Shown: positions 37,001 through 46,915 of the stretch, piece by piece | Numbering within the stretch: the first letter of the stretch is position 1 | Layout of the letters: each line of letters begins with the position of its first letter | Assembly (NCBI GenBank): GCA_022376515.1 | Contig: WTXI01000186.1 | Location: 1 to 64,000 of the forward strand | Reading direction: 5' to 3' | Source of the DNA: Lactifluus volemus | Taxonomy: Eukaryota > Basidiomycota > Agaricomycetes > Russulales > Russulaceae | DNA: 64,000 nucleotides | Position numbers and translations under genes: made by a program | The notes under the pieces: model-generated | Told to the model about the DNA's origin: nothing | Databases searched by the model: none | The model's input: the letters and a program-made list of their open reading frames with translations, nothing else

Positions 37001-37625
37001 CCGTAAGTACAACGAGGCTGCCAAGGATCTCAATCGCCCCCAGTTGGACTGGAAGGACGTTTCAACGTACGATACTCTTGCCGACTTCGACTTATTGCAA
37101 GAATGCCAGGTCGACATCCGTCAGCAGCCTTGGGCTGATCCTCGAAATCGCCAGATTTCTCTACACCATTTGAAGCTTGAGCGGGCGGAGGAGGAGAGAA
37201 AACGCCTCAATATCGAAATCTCGCGCTTGGTCGACTGGATGAGCCAGGAAGAATCGCAGCTAAGGTCAGCTGTCAATGGTCTGCGTTCAGAGGGCTCTAC
37301 CCTTGCTGTGGAAGCCAGTCGCTTCCTTGCACGTCGCATTCGCCAGAATAATGTCCACCGTGCACGCATCCAGAAGATCTACGCGTTACCAAGTTATACA
37401 GGTCGGCGCGAATCTATCACCGGTGAGACAAACGACGTCACGATTCAGGGAGGACTTGCAAGTGGTGGCATAGGAGCAGTTGGCATCGAGCCCGGAGCAG
37501 TCGACTCAGAGATCGAGCCTGAAGGACCTGTCAGCGCGGAGGAGGATGATGCCATTGGCGATGAGCTAGACCGTTTGAACGACTTTCTTAGTAGTCTCGA
37601 TGTTGTCAATACTAGTGTTGTGTAA
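34076..37625 (+). CDS. KDZ transposase, spliced
   Basis: The start MPRPSIRDHARPSKRF is basic. Introns I can place in frame: 34314-34362, 34556-34605, 35837-35882, 36257-36308, 36883-36933; others near 34803 and 36530 are less clear. The N-terminal part (WDEQLPSLVDAYLDFKFHEC, QIPGCVYPNMNLLRQGCL, SCPCCQNEV) fits the Cys-cluster (CxC-type) domain that accompanies KDZ transposases. The catalytic core shows LDGNQSLKRI, GIFLSACRHGLIWWICDM, PGLGYDIGC, then IPSFHGYAHKRVCQ, GIEDLETAERIFSSFNGLA and SAFLYGNYKQ across the 52-nt intron. The C-terminal helical part (GYKLRVHINKALKTRCKAI, DFDLLQEC) matches the family end. The junction near 36532 is not cleanly resolved and could be damaged. It would act in the nucleus on the element's ends. 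Confidence 0.88.
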
Positions 37626-39052
37626 TCCACCGAGAGCAAATTGCCACACAATGCCGCGGTTAGGATGAGGGTTACACGCCGTCACAGAAGTGCAGAACAC
37701 ACTCTAGTACATACGCGAAGTGCAGCTAATACTCTACACGCGATGTGCAGCACGGCGTGACACAGGACACATCCAGGGCGGGACTGGAAACACAATGAAA
37801 CGCAAGAACAGACGCATTCAAGTTACCGTACTGCCAGTGAGCGAACAAAAGGACATGTGAGCCAGTCTGAGAGAAACAGGGAAACAAGATATACTAGCAA
37901 GCACACAAGGCACGTCAGAAGCAAAGTCAGAAACATGCAAGAGCCCAGAAACGATTGTGCGATGTGTGGCCGGTCTATGGCAGGATCTTGCCTCTTTCAT
38001 CGAGACGATAGGACAACGTGATTATCGGGCTTTATCGTTTCCGATTGTTTTCAGTTCCGATCTGAATACTTTTTGTTTCATTACAGTTTGATAGTAACTT
38101 GGTCATTAGCTACAGTACGATGGCAAGTGCGGCATACACTCTGGTGTGCCATTTGCGTGCCCAATAATCGATCATTACGATCCCTCGTACATTGTCATAG
38201 TGATGATTATTGAGCCTTAATGTATCCGATTGTTTCAGTTCCGATCTGATTATTTATTGCTTCATTACAGTTTGATGGTAACTTGGTCATTCGCTACAGT
38301 AAGTGCGGCACACACTCTGGTGTGCCGCTTGCGTGCCCAGTAATCGATGGTTACGATCTCGTTACGATCCTTCGCATATTGTAGTGTTTGCCTTGGACTT
38401 ACTAGTAATTCAATTGCTCCCTCAGTTCTGTGCAAGTTAGTGCACGAGTATCAGAGCCCCGGTCCTTTTTCCAGCGGGATTGCCCTTGTCAGCCTGAGGA
38501 CAATCCTCGTGCACGCCTGAGAACTCTGAGCTTGTGAAACGACCGGAGATTATGGCAAGAACAGTAATCACTTAATTACCATGAGTAGACAATGATAACA
38601 TCGAAGTAACATATACAGAACGTAATATCTATATCAGCTCATTTCTAGAACACGCAATTTTCATAACACCGACCTCAATTGTTCAGAGGGGGGTCCCCAC
38701 TTACACGTTGCAAGACCTCAGCCATTTATATCATATTGACTACCTCACTTGTTAGTGCGACCACATACATCTATCTGCTGTCGGGATCAACATAGTATAC
38801 CAGATACCATTGTCGCAATGACATTGTACATAAAAAGGCATGACTCCTTGCGACCAGTTGAGGTCCTCGCTCCCCCGTAATGCCCAGTACACCTCTGAGA
38901 AACGATAAATTGACGATCCCCCCTGCTAATGCGGGGTTCCACTCTGGGTTCATCCGAAGCACAAAGCATAGGAAGGAGACCAGAGAACAACTAATTACTA
39001 ACATCAGGGATCTGGTACGAGTTCATCACCTCCGAGTCTGACAATAAACTCA
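37626..39052. other. Intergenic region within the KDZ element
   Basis: AT-rich and without a supported gene. It holds a direct repeat of about 150 bp (38037-38190 and 38222-38376) whose copies share CCGATTGTTTTCAG/CCGATTGTTTCAG, CATTACAGTTTGAT and ACACTCTGGTGTGCC. It also holds a hairpin with 9-bp arms, GTGCACGAG (38440-38448) and CTCGTGCAC (38506-38514), enclosing an inner GGATTG/CAATCC pair. This may be the 3' end of the transposase transcript or a regulatory block. Confidence 0.45.
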
Positions 39053-39829
39053 GTGTCTTATTCTTGTTACGTTCACCATACACCGCAGATATCTGAACTT
39101 GAACGGTGCTGTGGCGTTGGGTGCATACTCGTTGCTTTTCAAGGAGAACAGGAACCCAGATTGGCGCAACTACCAGTGTCTGCGCTCACACTGAATGAGC
39201 GCAACGTTCGGCTTATGTACAGCGAGATCTTTCAAATCAAAATCTTCTCACCAGCAATTTCGGATATTCAAGAGGTCTGTTTGCGCCAATTAGGTATTGC
39301 ATATCTTCGAGACTTTCGAACTCGCGCCCACAAATCCAAGTATTTTGCCAATGTTCGACTCGAGTCAGAAACAACCACCAAATCACTCATCAGCCCGAGT
39401 GTTCGTGATATCCCTCCTCTCTACGAGCCAGAAAGCCGAGGTCTCTCCGCCGAAGTGGTAAATAATGCATTGGCCGCCTCCCCCACACCGCGTCTCATTG
39501 CACCCACCTCAACAAACACACATTTGCCATTTGATCCTGTCCACTCCCAACTCTCATCAATGCGCCTGAGCGATGACGACCCATCACCAGTGACGCCGCC
39601 CTCCCCTTCGCACTCTTTGCGCACATATCTAGGCAGCCCCAATCCACTTGTGGTAAAACTTCCTTCGGATGTGCGTGATTTACTTGCTGCATTAGGTGAG
39701 CGCGACACTATCGTGATCAAGATCCAAGACGTGTACCATAATGTGGCACGTTCTTCACACGAAGCTGCCCTGATTGCCTTGGGCTTTAACCGCGGCACAT
39801 CAAAGGCATTGGCCTTCCTAATGCAGTGA
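39053..39829 (+). CDS. Unidentified exon in the KDZ element
   Basis: A 258-codon frame with no ATG at its 5' end, so probably an exon preceded by others. It contains ALTLNERNVRLMYSEIFQIK, ISDIQEVCLRQLGIAYLRDF and KSKYFANVRLES. A Ser/Pro/Thr-rich middle (DPSPVTPPSPSHSL) follows, then VKLPSDVRDLLAALGERDTI and VARSSHEAALIALGF near the end. I recognise no family. It lies about 300 bp before the next gene, on the same strand. Confidence 0.4.
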   Translation: MSYSCYVHHTPQISELERCCGVGCILVAFQGEQEPRLAQLPVSALTLNERNVRLMYSEIFQIKIFSPAISDIQEVCLRQLGIAYLRDFRTRAHKSKYFANVRLESETTTKSLISPSVRDIPPLYEPESRGLSAEVVNNALAASPTPRLIAPTSTNTHLPFDPVHSQLSSMRLSDDDPSPVTPPSPSHSLRTYLGSPNPLVVKLPSDVRDLLAALGERDTIVIKIQDVYHNVARSSHEAALIALGFNRGTSKALAFLMQ

Positions 39830-39923
39830 CGGAGCTGGCGCAGTTGCAACGGTAAGTCGTTTGTCCATTCCTATATTCGTTTATTTACGTGCTGTCACTC
39901 ACTATCCTTACGCGTGTTACAGC

Positions 39924-40140
39924 GCGTTTTTTTTGGTTGATGATCTTCTACAACCTGAATGCACCGCGTTTTTCGTTGATGATTCTCCATGCCTCGCGTT
40001 TTTTTGTTGATGATTCTCGTTCCTCCCCTATAAAAATTACCGGCGATGCGTACTATACATCGTATTTCCTAGACACCACGCTGTGTACTTCCCTCAGGCT
40101 TCGTTCCACTCTACTGCGTTCAACGCCTCCGACCCTTGTC
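39924..40140 (+). promoter_or_regulatory. Promoter of the cargo gene: triple upstream repeat and TATA box
   Basis: Three near-copies of GCGTTTTT..GTTGATGAT lie at about 39924, 39966 and 39996, followed by TATAAAAA at 40029-40036 and the ATG at 40141. Repeats just above a TATA box suggest factor-binding sites; no factor can be named. Confidence 0.45.
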
Positions 40141-42155
40141 ATGTCCACTATTACCATCCCACCTACTAGCCGTCCCGGAGCGGGGACAAATGCACCTTCG
40201 TGTTCTGAGCGAGCCCGTAAAAGCGATGAGCAACGTGCACAGGAAAAGGAGCATAAACTCGCCAGGAAAGTGAAAATCAAGGCCGCTGTTGACGTCGCTA
40301 TAGACCAGATTGACGACATTATTGAGGGGTTAGCCGCTGAAACTGGCATCGGTTTCAAACAAGCATGCAGCTACGTTCACTTGGGCGGGCGTATATTTAA
40401 GGGTCGCCGACGCCCCTCCATACAGAACGCATATCGATTCTGTTCCGCACGTGTGGAGGACGGAAGATGTGAGTATATGTACTTTGCTGCAGCATCGGCC
40501 TAATACTTCCACTCTTAGGGAATGAGAGCGATGGCGTGCTGATAGCTGATGCTATCCGGATCATGAACGAGTTAAAGCAAAACAAAGACTCGAACGGGTA
40601 TAAGAGCCTTTCGAAGGACGACCAAGACACTCTGATCACACTACTGCAAGAGGACCGTGACCGTAGGGATACGGGAGTCGTTGGCAAGCGAAATCTCAAT
40701 GCGCAAGATATCCGGTCAACGATGGAAAGGATTGGCGATGAGGTCAGTCACCCTTCTGCTCTCAGCCATTGATTGTCTCAGTCTCGATCTGCACAGCTCG
40801 AGCATTTGAACTCACGAAGCGGCTTTGAATACATTGTTCTCGGCAGCCGCGATCAAGTCGACCGTTCCTGTCCCCAAACCGTCCTGCTGTCTGAAGGGGG
40901 ATGTGACTTTATCTCTCAATACCTGAGGTTCGAACCGACAAGACTCGCAAAGCACCTCGACGCATTCGTAACAAATCGTGCTGGTATGAACGGTAAGTCA
41001 ATAATCAATCAGATATGTCCACCGCTCTCTGACAGCGATACTAGGTGTCATACGACGCATTGCGTCAGACGAATGTAGTGGTGATACGAAAACGGCGACC
41101 AAGTATGTAATTATGGGGATGTTCAAGAAGATGTACAGTAAGTGTTTCGACAAATGCGTCCTCGATCTACCCTGAAACTTAGATCCACAGGTGATTTGAC
41201 CAAACGGGAATCATTCCGTTTGGACTGGACTGCTTGGTCAAAGGGTATCCCCGATCGCCACAATGTAGTAATCCGTGGTTGGCCATTGGCAATGCCACCT
41301 ACAACGCTGTCCAAGATTCACACCGCGAGTGAGATGAACAGACTATTGGTTGCTGTGACTGAAAAAACGTGCTACTTCGACATGGCCAGCGATAACGAGC
41401 GTAGACAGACTCAGTGCACAACTGAAGGTGTGTAGTAATTCGGAACATCGTAATTGTTAACAAACTAATACCCACTGGCGCTAGGTGCCAGAGACTCGGA
41501 CGCGCCTCTGTACAGGCGCGGAGGCACGCTTATCGACCTCGAGAACAACGGCTCGTCGCACTCATCAGGAAGTAAGAGGAAGCGTTCCCCCAATGGCTCA
41601 GGTGATGGAAACAAGGAGAACATCTCCCCCGATGCCAGTGTTGCTGCACCGCCACTGAAACGTCCCCACCTGGACTTAGGAGCAGAGTCCCCCATGCACC
41701 CTGCCAGTGACCGGTCAGAGAGCGTCTCTGATGGTATGTCCGATGATTCCCTCTTCCTTCCACCACGCAGCTCGTCGACAAGTGGCACAGAAGACGGCTC
41801 CTTTTCCGTTGGCACATCACCGACAGATATGGCTCACTCGTTGGATCCATTATGGGATTATCCCGAGCTCCGTATGCTCTCAGGTGGAATCCTCAGCGAC
41901 ACCCTTTCCGACTCAGTATCCAGCTCGTTAAGTACTTCCTTCAATAACGGCCCTCAAAGCAGTACCATGCTCCCAGGTGGCACGCTCAGCGAACTCCTTT
42001 CCAATTCAGTATCCAGCTCGTTAGAAAGTTCCTTCGATGACATCCCTCAAGACAGTACCATGCTCCCAGGTGGCACGCTCAGCGACCTCCTTTCCAATTC
42101 AGTATCTAGCTCATTGGGAAGTTCCTTCGATGACATCCCTCAAGGCAGTACCTAG
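40141..42155 (+). CDS. Spliced KDZ cargo gene, unknown function, 587 aa
   Basis: Six exons join with consensus GT..AG sites and no stop: 40141-40468, 40519-40742, 40782-40992, 41045-41137, 41191-41427, 41485-42155 (1,764 nt). The N-terminus has a charged stretch (KSDEQRAQEKEHKLARKVKI), then RRRPSIQNAYRFC, SKDDQDTLITLLQEDRD and QDIRSTMERIGDE. The middle has GFEYIVLGSRDQVDRS, VIRRIASDEC, RLDWTAWSKG and VVIRGWPLAMP. The C-terminus has a likely nuclear signal (GSKRKRSP) and three 31-residue repeats. The order reminds me of an uncharacterised protein family abundant in Agaricomycetes (a short helical pre-domain, an SxEE/D..L helix, then a GWP motif). That resemblance is from memory and unverified. 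Nuclear action with the transposon is inference. Confidence 0.7.
41868..42146 (+). repeat. Three 93-bp repeats encoding a 31-residue acidic/Ser tail
   Basis: The last two copies start AGTACCATGCTCCCAGG at 41961 and 42054, exactly 93 bp apart. The first copy is more diverged. The product is TMLPGGTLSELLSNSVSSSL followed by an acidic SFDDIPQ-type end. Low-complexity Ser-rich tails of this kind vary in copy number. Confidence 0.8.
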
Positions 42156-42619
42156 TCTCACTTACCAACGTTCCTGATTATATCTTGATAAAGTAAATTG
42201 AATATAATTTTTGTATTTGATGAGGCAATGCAAACAAGTGGACAAAATAGATATCTAAGAGTATGAAACACGAGAGTACGAAGAGAGGGGTGGAGTATGT
42301 AAAGCCTCGGCCATAAGACACTGCGGCGGGAAACGCCCCCGATGGGCCTGGGTCTCACACGATGATGCTCGATAGTCCGAAAATGTCTGAAAAAAGTTAA
42401 GAGAATGCTAGCAAAAAGTCCAAAGAAGGTATCATACACTCGGAGGTCCCAAGAGCGGGTGATACCAATATGGACAGATGAACGGCACGTCCAAAGTGCT
42501 GCTTGACGGGTTTTTTGATTCGGCAGTAGCGAGTCAAAGTCGGTCGAGGTCGGGGCAGCCGAAATGGGACGAAGTCAAGGTGCGTAGTCGAAGTTGAGAT
42601 GACAAAGACGGCCGACATC
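42156..42619. other. Region between the cargo gene and the right arm
   Basis: No gene is supported. It contains the 3' flank of the cargo gene and the inner end of the right arm. Confidence 0.35.
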
Positions 42620-44585
42620 CCGACGGCCAATAGGCGCAATAGACACATATACATTATCCTTTGCCCCCTGGCTCAGTTCATATTTAAAACATTTGGAGGG
42701 TCGAGCATGATCGCGGATACTAGGACGGGGCATATGTGAGGGACAGCGGTGGGGGGAAGGATTGAACAACAGCGCTTCTTAGGGACCTTCGTATAAAAAA
42801 GATGCACTAACAAAGGTGTGCAAACAAAGACGTGTGAACAAATAAACAGAAACGAGGATCCATGACGGAGATTATGCGGGAAAAGGGAATGTGGCTTGAC
42901 AGATTAGGCATTGCCCAGGGTAGCAGCTGGAGAGACCGGACCGATGGCGCAGTACACTAGAAGGAAGAGTGGAACACACCGGTACTCCATTGCAGCGATA
43001 CAGTGCACAGTGGCACAACGTGGCGAGGCGCAGCGGCGCGCGCGCGCGAAAGGGAGGCAAGAGGGGCAGCTGGAAGGCAGAGGGACGCGGGAAATGGCGG
43101 TATATCGCGGCGCAGCAGCGCGCGCGCGGCAGGGAGACAACAGGAGCAATAGGAGCGCGGAGGATGCGAGAATGGACGCTGTAGCGAGGCGCAGCGGCGC
43201 GCGCGCGGCAGAGAGACAACACGAGCAATGGGAGGCGGGGAGGGACGCTGTGGCCATGCGCGGCGGCGCGCGCGCGGCAGGGAAGCGAGAACGGGCGGTA
43301 TGGCCAGGCGCAGCGACGCGCGCGCGGACGTGAGACAACAGGGGCAACAGGGAGCCGAAAGGAGCACCAGGAGCGCAGAGAAGGTGAGAATACATGTTGC
43401 AGCGAGGTGCAGCGGCGCGCGCGCGGCAGAGAGACAAAAGGAGCAATAGGAGCGCGGGAAGGGGCGCTGATTCCACGCCCGGCGGCGCGCGCGCGGTGGG
43501 GAAGCGAGAGGAGAACCTGGAGGGAGGAAGGAAGCGAGAAGGGGAGGTATGGCTAGGCGCAGCGATGCGCGCTCGGAAGTGAGACAACAGGGGCGACAGG
43601 GAACCGAGAGGAGCACCGGGAGCGCAGAGAAAGCGAGAAAGGACGCTGTAGTGAGGCGCAGCGGCGCGCGCGCGGCAGGGAGGCATGAGGGGAAGCTGGA
43701 AGGCGGAGGGACGCGGTAAAGGGCGGTATATCGCTGCGCAGTAGCGCGCTCGCGGCAGGGAGACAACAGGAGCAATAGGAGCGCGGCGGATGCGAGGATG
43801 GACGCTGCAGCGCCGCGCAGCGATGCGCGCGCGGCAGGGGGGCAATAGGAGCAATAAGACCGCAGAAGAGGCGGGAAGGGACGCTGTGGCCATGCGCAGC
43901 GGCACGCGGGCGAAAGGGAGGCAAGAGGGGAGGCTGGAATGCGGGGGGACGCGGGAAAGGGTGGTCTAGCGCGACGCAGCAGCGCGCGCGCGGCAGGGAG
44001 ACAACAGGAGCAATAGGAGCACGGAGGAAGCGGGAAGGGATGCTGTGGCCATGCGCAACGGCACGCGCGCGGCAGGGAGGCAAGAGGGGAGGCTGGAAGG
44101 CGGAGGGACGCGGGAATGCGCGGTGTGGCGCGGCGCGACGGCGCGCGCATGGAGGACGAGCAGGGAAGCGGGAAAGCACGTGCGGCGGGGCCCAGCGGCG
44201 TGCAGGCAAAGAAGCGGGCGAGTAAGGACCCCAGAGAGTGCCCACAGACGGGAAACAGCGGAACGGAGCACGGAGAGCACAGTGTGATCCCTTTTAGGAA
44301 CAATGGCGAGGCTGGAAGGCTGGAGCATAGGCGGGACCAAGCGCCCCAGTGCGCCCCATTTCTTCTTTTGGAACAGGCGCAGTAGTCCAAATGTGGATGG
44401 GTGGGCCAGAAGGCTGACACGGGAAAGAGAAGAAAGGGACAGTTAAGTAAGCGTACTATAAACGGAAACCGGTTGGGGCCAGCCCTATCGGCCGGGCTGG
44501 AAGGCCACATAAGGGGCCAGTTAGGTGGCGAGACCCCGTTAAAGAACCCCGGCTAAGTAGATAGGAAAAGCCCGGGGTACAGGTG
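42620..44585 (-). repeat. KDZ right inverted arm with about 15 GC-rich boxes
   Basis: Inverted counterpart of 31681-34192. About 15 copies of a box with core GCAGCGGCGCGCGCGCGGCAG-like sequence recur every 70-90 bp from 43030 to 44140. The inner end repeats the transposase promoter and start (MPRPSIRDHARPSKCFKYEL, ATG near 42734 on the minus strand) and then diverges within about 40 codons. Subterminal boxes are usual transposase-binding sites in large DNA transposons. The long open frames across the arm on both strands are a by-product of the GC-rich repeats. Confidence 0.85.
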
Positions 44586-44592
44586 GACAATT
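44586..44592. repeat. KDZ target-site duplication, right (GACAATT)
   Basis: Second copy of the 7-bp duplicate directly after GGTACAGGTG. The array unit then resumes with TATGCCAGTGTTTCTAG. Confidence 0.85.
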
Positions 44593-44871
44593 TATGCCAG
44601 TGTTTCTAGTAGCCCATTTTCCGCTACTACGTACTGCATGGACTTCGATCACGTCTCGGGTCATCCGCCAAATCAGTTTCATGTGCCAGTGACACAACCC
44701 TCATGTCCGAATACTTAGAGCTTTATCTTAACACCACCATATGCTTAACCACTAGGTAATTAGAGGTCAGAGATGTATTGAAAGGTACCCAAATCACCGT
44801 AGAAAGAACAACAACAATACTCGTCACTTGCATAGCCAGTTGACCAAGAATGAGTAGCTTACTGTAATGGC

Positions 44872-46600
44872 GTGCAGGGCTTCAAGCTTCAAGCGCGCGG
44901 ATGCTACTTCACCGCAGCTTTTTCCGCGCATCATCATTCTATCATATACTGTCAGAAAGATTTTATTATTCAACTGAAAGGGTTGACGCTTGACGTGACG
45001 AGTACCCGAAGGCCGAAGCGCGTCCTCTATCTGCATCTTCCAGTAGAGCTCGCCGCGCATCCGCTCCTCTTCACGATCTCCACAAGTACACCTCTCTCAT
45101 CACTCTCATCTCTCGTCTCGCTCTTTCATCTTTCTCTTCGTTTGGCAGCGTCGGATGCATATCCGCAGCGAGCCACTCCAACGCTCCCATTGCCTGCTCG
45201 TTGGCGTTTTTTTCGCAAAGAAGACGCCACCTCATTTCGTAGCGACATACTCGGAAGACCAGAGACGCAAGTCGGGAGATGGCACGCGATGCGGAACAAG
45301 GGAAAGGAGGAGGTTGTTCAAGCCGTACAAGTTGGGTTGACAGAGAGCGTGGATTGGGAAAAAATATGTGACGTTTTGCCCTTAGCATTACGGGGACTTA
45401 GGTGCGAGCATCCCTTCTTCCACTCGTCCCGTTGTGCGATAACTCTGTCAAGCCATAGAAGAAAGGACGTGCATACAATCATCGTCCTCACAGATAACGC
45501 TCCTCAGGGCCTCAATAAATCACTTTCCTCTTTTCCACATGCGACCAAGGTCCGCTCTCCGTTACGCATATTGCGCATCCCGCACTGATTTTCTCTTCGA
45601 AGCTTGGCCTTTTTGGCTCTTCCACGCCCTCCGTGACGGGAAGACCCTATACACTTCTCTATAATGGCTCGGTAAACTCTTCTGGTGCTGTTGGGATCTG
45701 GTCCACGGCTGACCTACTAGAAAAACTTTCATGGGCTACGCGCCATAACGGAGCCACTCAAAGTAACTCGGTGTGTCCATTTTCTTCGATGGTGGCCTAC
45801 ATAAGAATTATATGCGCTCATTTCTTCATACAGATCAGACGGGAATCTCGTCAATGAGCCCTATAAGATGAACCCGACTATGCTCCTCATCTCCGCTATC
45901 GAGATGAGTGCGCTCACCGGCCGAGCAGCTAAGAGCGATGAATTCTATCTCGGTGTACTGCGTGATGGTGAGCTATGGCAAATACATCGCATCATGTCTG
46001 GCGGCCCCTCGCGTGGGACAATGGCACTTGAGACAGAGACTGCTCCTAGGGAGGGCACGTCCGTTCAGGTACAGTGCCTGTTTCATATGACGTTCTGTAG
46101 AAAAAATATCAAGATATTGATTGAATAGCTATTTCACCGTCCCAATGACGATGCTGTGCCCATAGTCTGGCCTCACTCCTCGAAGAACACCCTAACATTG
46201 TTGGCTGCGCTAGAGTCCGACTCGGCAGCAGTTGAAGAAGAAAATTCGGTCACAATTGTTGAACACGTATTCGTGGCTGCGAGCGAGAATGGATTCATGG
46301 TGAGTCGCAGTGACTAGGTGGCCTGGACGTGCACTGCTCCTGGCTCTGCGGCTCAGCTGGGATGGTGATCATGCAAGCTGAGTAGAATGTTAGTTGCGTG
46401 TTCAGATATTGCAATCGAAATGTGGCATTTTTCACAAGTTGTTAGGGTAAGATGCAATAGAGATAACAGACTTGTTCGTCTGAAAAGCCTTTCTTCCATG
46501 GGTATATCGTCTCAAACGAGACGACTTGTGGTTGCCAGTAGAGGGATGAGTCGGTTGACAATCCTTGGTTCAGTAAGTTTTCGTCGCCTTTTGTTTTAGG
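44872..46600 (+). CDS. Unrecognised spliced plus-strand gene, unit 4 copy
   Basis: The well-supported part is three joints: an exon ending at 45770 (ITEPLKVTR), then 45834-46068 (SDGNLVNEPYKMNPTMLL to ETAPREGTSVQ), then 46129-46299 (FHRPNDDAVPIVWPHSSK, ALESDSAAVEEENSVTI, FVAASENGFM; 57 codons). A last exon may begin at the AAG acceptor near 46378 (SRMLVACSDIAIEMWHFSQV) and end near 46600. Upstream, a 238-codon frame (44872-45588) reads GRPETQVGRWHAMRNKGKEE and VQVGLTESVDWEKI. It is not securely part of the same gene, and the opposite strand there is also open. A stop near 45717 blocks the simple upstream extension. Family unknown. Confidence 0.4.
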
Positions 46601-46915
46601 TCCCATGATCGCATGATAAGTGAGAACGGTGTATCACCATCTCCGGCTTTCTCGGTGGGCTTTAGCTCTTCCCACTGGCAGTCCATAGCATTCCAGGAGA
46701 AGAGAAGTGGTATTGAGTACTATATTACAAACCATCCTTCCGGTATCAGACTAGGTGTCTATACAATTGGAAATTCTACTGTAGAGGAAGACAACTAAGA
46801 TAACGGCCTGATCACCGGTAACCAAAGAAAAAATCGTGATAATGGCAGGTAATGATAGTGGTATCACATTTATTGAATTGACTTACGGCTGCGACTCGGA
46901 GGCGGCCCAATCGAA
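46600..46915. other. Spacer before the TA-flanked element
   Basis: Shared unit sequence matching 13230-13560 and 23610-23910. No gene. Confidence 0.4.

Larger units (their letters stand above)
31681..44585 (+). mobile_element. 12.9-kb KDZ-type DNA transposon
   Basis: The element spans 12,905 bp with termini CACCTGTACC...GGTACAGGTG and a 7-bp duplication GACAATT. Very long inverted arms (left about 2.5 kb, right about 2.0 kb) enclose a spliced KDZ transposase (34076-37625), an exon of unknown identity (39053-39829) and a spliced gene (40141-42155), all on the plus strand. KDZ (Kyakuja-Dileera-Zisupton) elements are typical of basidiomycetes and often carry extra genes. They are usually reported with 8-bp duplications; here 7 bp fit best. 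The arms are still closely similar and the genes largely open, which suggests a fairly recent insertion. Confidence 0.88.

Noticed and set aside
38771..39004. Minus-strand frames of 67-77 codons before the unidentified exon
   Set aside because: Two overlapping frames of similar length with no supporting start, splice or family signal.
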